Positions 53,033-56,415 of a DNA stretch of 56,415 nt are shown one piece after another (positions within the stretch are counted from its first letter, which is position 1; every line of letters starts with the position of its first letter). The translations under genes were made by a program, and so were the position numbers. Source of the DNA: Proteobacteria bacterium UBA2133 (GTDB lineage Bacteria > Pseudomonadota > Gammaproteobacteria > Arenicellales > UBA868); the NCBI GenBank assembly GCA_002327725.1, contig DCXP01000048.1, positions 1 to 56,415 on the forward strand. The letters are read 5' to 3'. The notes below the pieces were generated by a model. It made no database searches, was not told the DNA's origin, and saw only the letters and a program-made list of their open reading frames with translations.

Positions 53033-53740
53033 TCAGTCCCCGTCCTCCGTCAAGGGTGTGTGGACAGCGCCGATGCTTTTATGCGGCAAAAAGAGGCCGC
53101 AGCCCAGCAGGCGGTCTGGCCCAAGACCGTTGTGCTGTACGACAGCGGAATCCTTGGGACTGAGGTCGGTGATTAACAGGCTGCGGGTCAGCATCGTGCC
53201 TTGGGGTGTGGTGAACTGGTGAATACGTCCGCACAGCATCTTGGTTGGCGAGATGCCGAGTTCGCCGAGCCATTGCGCAGTATGCTCCAGAAAAACGGGC
53301 TCATCCGTCGTTGTTTCGGTTACCCGTATGTGTCGGGCCAGCACGGTCGCAAAAGGCGTGAGTGGACGCACTCGGGCCCCAAGCAGGGTTAGGGCATGGC
53401 GGTCGATCTCGAGGGTCTGGCCGCTGAGCGCACGCGCTGCCGGGACACGGGTTTCAGGCACTCTCAGCACAAAACGCGTGCGGGCCGAAAGTTCGATCAC
53501 ACCGTTATCAGCGGGTTGTTGCCAGCCATTGCCGGACTGGGCACCGTGGATCAGGTGAATGCCGGTGTGGGCTTCGTCTTCAAGCCAGGGCAGTGCCCGG
53601 GTAACCGCCCGGCTGAGTGTCCAGGCGTGATCAGCCGGCAGCTGCCGGCCTTCGGTCCGGAACACCAGATCGATAACGGTCTCGGGCAGGACCGGCGCCT
53701 TTGCGACAGGGGCTTCTTGCCAGAAACCGGGCATGGTCAT
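53033..53740 (-). CDS. Cas6/Cmx6-like RAMP-fold protein
   Basis: 235 residues from ATG 53740 (8 bp after the previous gene). VIDLVFRTEGRQLPADHAWT opens a ferredoxin-like fold, HLIHGAQSGNG and RTRFVLRVPETRVPAARALS follow, and GLGPDRLLGCGLFLPHK at 205-221 is the Gly-rich loop typical of Cas6. The sequence resembles type I-MYXAN Cas6/Cmx6 proteins. Cas6 cuts CRISPR precursor RNA, but no array or other cas gene is here. H38 and H61 are possible catalytic histidines. Its place in a dsr-linked operon suggests a different RNA target or a non-catalytic role. Confidence 0.75.
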   Translation of the reverse strand: MTMPGFWQEAPVAKAPVLPETVIDLVFRTEGRQLPADHAWTLSRAVTRALPWLEDEAHTGIHLIHGAQSGNGWQQPADNGVIELSARTRFVLRVPETRVPAARALSGQTLEIDRHALTLLGARVRPLTPFATVLARHIRVTETTTDEPVFLEHTAQWLGELGISPTKMLCGRIHQFTTPQGTMLTRSLLITDLSPKDSAVVQHNGLGPDRLLGCGLFLPHKSIGAVHTPLTEDGD

Positions 53741-53748
53741 GAACCCGG

Positions 53749-54453
53749 TCACTGTACCGGCAGCGAGGCTTGTATCGCTTCGCGGTCGATCCACCAGTCA
53801 TCCTGGACCAGCACGTCGACCACGTTACGAAGACGGGGCAGGAAGTGTGCAGGATCATTGAGTTCCAGGCGTTCGATCCACTGGTCGAATGCTTGCTGGT
53901 CTTCAATTTTGCTATGGCGTCTGGCGACGGTTCCCAGCATCTGGTTGGTAAAAAAAGACAGGGACTCGTGTTCCTTGCCCTCGCTGCGAAGGTCGACCAC
54001 ATAAGCCGCTGCGGCTGCGGCGACAGCGGCGCCGTCTGAGTCGTCTGGTGTCTCTTCGATAATGTCCCGGAGCAGGGCTACGGAGAGTTCCGGGTCAACA
54101 GGAAAGGTCACTGCGAGCCAGACACCGTGACCGAGTGCCACCAGTGCGTCGGTTTCGCCGGACCGAAACATAATGCGCGCCGCTTCGATGGCCTCAGCCC
54201 AGAGTCGTGCGGCACAGAACCGGTCAAAGCATTGTCGGCCGCTCTGCCAGGCGTCAGCACCGCGTTCAAGCGCGAGCAGCAGTCGGCCTTCCTGCAGCGC
54301 CAGCTCACGCCACTGGGGCGAATCGAGTTCGATCTCGCTTTCGTTCAGGCGGTCCTGAACCGCCGACAACTGGGTATTAAGGGCGGCCGGTGAGGGCGCG
54401 GCCTCATCCTGTGATTCGGCGCCTAGATCAAAGCTGTCCCCGAGATATTTCAC
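53749..54453 (-). CDS. 234-residue helical protein of unknown function
   Basis: An acidic N terminus (SFDLGAESQDEAAPSPAALN) and a helical-repeat-like body: ALQEGRLLLALERGADAWQS, FDRFCAARLWAEAIEAARIM, AVAAAAAAYVVDLRSEGKEH and FDQWIERLELND. The spacing suggests TPR-like helix pairs, but no firm TPR consensus is seen. It overlaps the 70-residue gene upstream by 4 bp and lies 8 bp before the Cas6-like gene, so it probably works with them. Confidence 0.8.
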   Translation of the reverse strand: MKYLGDSFDLGAESQDEAAPSPAALNTQLSAVQDRLNESEIELDSPQWRELALQEGRLLLALERGADAWQSGRQCFDRFCAARLWAEAIEAARIMFRSGETDALVALGHGVWLAVTFPVDPELSVALLRDIIEETPDDSDGAAVAAAAAAYVVDLRSEGKEHESLSFFTNQMLGTVARRHSKIEDQQAFDQWIERLELNDPAHFLPRLRNVVDVLVQDDWWIDREAIQASLPVQ

Positions 54454-54662
54454 CGCTGTAACTCCCTGTCGTCGACATCGACCGTGCGGCTGAAGGTCGC
54501 CTCGAGCCGGTCCTCCCAGTTCCGGGGCGTATCCGGATAGGGTGGCTTGACATGCATACGCAAGAAACGGCCACCTTCGCGGGCTTTTTGCCGCACCAGC
54601 GTGATCAGTTCCTCGAAAGAGGACGGCTGGTTTTGCAGGATAAGTTCGCTGATCCAGAGCAT
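54450..54662 (-). CDS. 70-residue protein of unknown function
   Basis: Starts at the ATG ending at 54662. LWISELILQNQPSSFEELIT and LVRQKAREGGRFLRMHVKPP, then YPDTPRNWEDRLEATFSRTV. The Pro-rich centre and Trp are striking, and there is no cysteine. The frame is open further upstream but inside the TauD-like gene. It lies 16 bp after that gene and overlaps the next by 4 bp, so it is a firm operon member of unknown role. Confidence 0.78.
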   Translation of the reverse strand: MLWISELILQNQPSSFEELITLVRQKAREGGRFLRMHVKPPYPDTPRNWEDRLEATFSRTVDVDDRELQR

Positions 54663-54678
54663 AGTGCCGCGAAGTCCG

Positions 54679-55581
54679 TTATACCGCCTGCGCCTTGGTG
54701 TACCGGCCGCGGTATACCAGCCGGGTTTGCTCGCTGTGCTCCGAATCGCTAAAGGCTTCTCTTCGGTGCGGGACATTGGCGCACACAAGGCCCTCTCCGG
54801 ATCTCAGCCGACGGCGGACGATCAGATCGCCCGACCCGTTCAGAATCTCCTCGAGGGCGGCCGCCCCTTCTCGGGTCAGCGTGTCGTGCTTCCAGGTGAC
54901 GTTGTGCTTGCGGGCGGTGTAACGCATCCGAAGTACACCGGCATCCCAGAAAAATACCGGACCTTGGCATTCAGCCCGATGGGTACTGCCGCCCGGATTG
55001 TTTTCGGGAATGGTCATCGCGTCAGGCTGCGAAAGGGCCTCCACCAGTCGCGGGTCCTGCCCAAGCAGCAGACCGTAGACAATTTCATGATCGATCGCTT
55101 CAAGGGCGCCGCCCTGCAGTGCCGGCCGCACACAATGCAGCAGCATCGTCCGGATGATCCGGTCGGCCGTATGGTAGTAGCCGTCGGTATGCCAGTTGAG
55201 ACGCCGGCTGGTGTAGGGGATGTAGCGCTGATGGGGGCTGCCTTCCTCCACCTGAATTCTGCTGAGCCCGTAGTCATCGGCACAGAGATTCCGCTCCGGC
55301 CGGCCAAGGCCCAGTTGGGTCGCGAGCGCCAGAAGGGCATCGGGGCCAGCCTCGCCGGGGTGTTCGCAGCGATAGATCGCCATGTTGGTGTGCCTGATCC
55401 GTGTGGCGAGCGCGGTGCGTTCTGCAATGGAAATACGATGCGGGTCAGCGATATCCACGGTGAGGTCGTCAATCGTTTGCCGGTATCGGCCGAGACGCTC
55501 CTGCCAGCGGCGCACAAAACCGAAGACCGCCTTTTGCGAACGGCCTGGGGTCGTTGGGACAGATAGTGCGGTCGGGTGCAT
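54679..55581 (-). CDS. TauD/TfdA-like Fe(II)/2-oxoglutarate dioxygenase
   Basis: 300 residues from ATG 55581. H133 and D135 in LNWHTDGYYH are the first two iron ligands of the HxD...H triad, and the distal part is VFFWDAGVLRMRYTARKHNV. TIRTMLLHCVRPALQGGALE-like IIRTMLLHCVRPALQGG matches the family. TauD releases sulfite from taurine, but the substrate here is unknown. It leads a six-gene minus-strand operon and faces dsrA across a 466-bp control region. Confidence 0.83.
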   Translation of the reverse strand: MHPTALSVPTTPGRSQKAVFGFVRRWQERLGRYRQTIDDLTVDIADPHRISIAERTALATRIRHTNMAIYRCEHPGEAGPDALLALATQLGLGRPERNLCADDYGLSRIQVEEGSPHQRYIPYTSRRLNWHTDGYYHTADRIIRTMLLHCVRPALQGGALEAIDHEIVYGLLLGQDPRLVEALSQPDAMTIPENNPGGSTHRAECQGPVFFWDAGVLRMRYTARKHNVTWKHDTLTREGAAALEEILNGSGDLIVRRRLRSGEGLVCANVPHRREAFSDSEHSEQTRLVYRGRYTKAQAV

Positions 55582-56047
55582 GGCCAATAATCTGACATAC
55601 GGTGTTGAAACGCGGATCTTGATTCTAGTGGGGTGATACCGTTGGAAAACTCTCCCAAAAGGTTGATCCTGTAGATGATTTGGCTTGCCGGAATATCACT
55701 GGCAGGACGGGTTTAAGGGGGTCCGAAGCCAGGATCGACTTAAGTCTCTGATTTCTTGGACTTGTTAAGTCCAAAGACCCGTCTCTTCCCAAACGGTTTT
55801 TGTGCATTGCAAAAATCAACCTATCCCCAAAGGGATAAATCGGCTTTTCCCACCGCATACCGCCCGGGGAATGGTCTCAGCCGGGCCGGCGCATAGAATG
55901 ATCCCGAGCACGAATCATGTGCCACGGCGGCAGGTGACATTGCCCCCAGCAGACGGCCGGTCTGGCTGTTGGTTGAACTTATAAGGCGATGTTTTCACCG
56001 GATGCCATCACCGGGGCACAAGCGACTGACAATGGAGCGGGATTCAC
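55582..56047. other. Divergent control region between the TauD-like gene and dsrA
   Basis: No gene is seen. Inverted repeats cluster at 55737-55837: GACTTAAGTC (55737-55746); TTGGACTT-GTT-AAGTCCAA (55756-55774); TTTTTG/CAAAAA (55797-55802, 55810-55815); TATCCC-CAAA-GGGATA (55822-55837). TATAAG at 55980-55985 could be a dsrA -10, but no good -35 is found. GGAG at 56034-56037 is the dsrA ribosome site. The region probably controls both operons. Confidence 0.55.
55737..55774. promoter_or_regulatory. Paired CTTAAG-type palindromes in the dsrA upstream region
   Basis: The perfect palindrome GACTTAAGTC is followed 9 bp later by the spaced version TTGGACTTGTTAAGTCCAA. Both use the half-site GACTT/AAGTC. 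They lie about 275-310 bp before dsrA and 155-195 bp before the TauD-like gene. Confidence 0.5.
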
Positions 56048-56415
56048 ATGGCGGATAACAAGCAACACCACACACCCATGCTGGACGAGCTTGAAAACGG
56101 GCCCTGGCCGAGTTTTGTATCAGGTATCAAGCGGCTCCGAGATCAGCACCCACAAGCACGTATCAATGGCATCGCCAACGACCTGCTGGGGCAGTTGGAG
56201 CATTCCTACGAGACCCGTAAAGGCTACTGGAAAGGGGGCACGGTCAGCGTTTACGGTTACGGCGGCGGCATTATTCCACGGTTCTCGGAAGTCGGTCAGC
56301 AGTTTCCTGAATCCAGAGAGTTCCATACCGTTCGGGTGCAGCCACCGGCGGGCAACCACTACACCACTGATATGTTGCGCCGGCTTGCGAACAGCTGGGA
56401 GAAGTGGGGTTCAGG
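56048..56415 (+). CDS. dsrA: Reverse dissimilatory sulfite reductase alpha subunit (partial)
   Basis: 122 codons before the window ends. The start HTPMLDELENGPWPSFVSGI, then NDLLGQLEHSYETRKGYWKG, GTVSVYGYGGGIIPRFSEVG, REFHTVRVQPPAGNHYTTDM and RLANSWEKWGS match DsrA of sulfur oxidisers closely. DsrAB with sirohaem oxidises sulfur delivered on DsrC to sulfite in the cytoplasm. Sirohaem and Fe-S ligands lie outside the window. The ATG at 56048 has GGAG ten bases upstream. Confidence 0.95.
   Translation, partial: MADNKQHHTPMLDELENGPWPSFVSGIKRLRDQHPQARINGIANDLLGQLEHSYETRKGYWKGGTVSVYGYGGGIIPRFSEVGQQFPESREFHTVRVQPPAGNHYTTDMLRRLANSWEKWGS

Noticed and set aside
55625..55858. A 77-codon minus-strand open frame in the dsrA upstream region.
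   Set aside because: It has no ribosome site or recognisable motif and covers several inverted repeats that look regulatory.
53033..56047. A CRISPR array expected beside a Cas6-like gene.
   Set aside because: No regularly spaced direct repeats of 25-40 bp were seen here or elsewhere in the window.

Overview
The window comes from a GC-rich gammaproteobacterial sulfur oxidiser, most like the Chromatiales/Ectothiorhodospiraceae. Three things point there: gammaproteobacterial housekeeping clusters (miaB-ybeZ-ybeY-corC-lnt; leuS-lptE-holA-proA-nadD-rsfS-rlmH-maf-rng), a soxXYZA + soxB set without soxCD, and the start of an oxidative-type dsrA at the right edge. No rRNA, tRNA, insertion sequence, prophage or CRISPR array was seen.

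Layout. 1-4.7 kb: tail of a Lys/Ala-rich histone-H1-like protein, hemB, a DUF971 gene and ubiE-ubiJ-ubiB. 4.8-11.6 kb: an iron-sulfur operon, iscR-sufB-sufC-sufD-sufS-sufU-sufT-Rieske ferredoxin. 11.6-12.7 kb: a divergent pair, a YdjM-like membrane protein and a thioesterase. 12.7-18.9 kb: miaB-ybeZ-ybeY-corC-lnt and a 5'-nucleotidase. 18.9-26.4 kb: a DegQ/DegP-type protease, rpe-gph-trpE, a sulfatase-family gene, then trpG-trpC with no trpD. 26.4-30.2 kb: OsmC-like protein, PerM-type transporter, cyclopropane synthase and two small genes. 30.2-41.8 kb: leuS through rng, a small exported protein and a nitrilase-like amidase.

41.9-56.4 kb is the sulfur region. tusA-dsrE2 (minus strand) is a sulfur-relay pair. 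An aminotransferase and a BepA-like protease follow. Then come soxX, soxY, soxZ and soxA, a terminator, and soxB. Sox would oxidise thiosulfate on the SoxYZ carrier. Without SoxCD the sulfane sulfur would normally be stored or passed through TusA/DsrE relays to reverse Dsr, which fits dsrA at the edge. Between soxB and dsrA lies a poorly understood block: a frameshifted 65-residue gene, two unknown helical proteins, and a six-gene minus-strand operon running toward soxB from the dsrA upstream region. That operon encodes a TauD-like dioxygenase, two unknown proteins, a Cas6/Cmx6-like RAMP protein, a DsrC-family protein with no cysteines, and a 67-residue protein.

Main leads: (1) the Cas6-like protein and cysteine-free DsrC homologue in one operon beside dsrA, without a CRISPR array; (2) CTTAAG-centred palindromes upstream of tusA, soxX and dsrA, which may be one operator shared by all three sulfur units. 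All functional calls rest on reading motifs and recalled families; no search was run.
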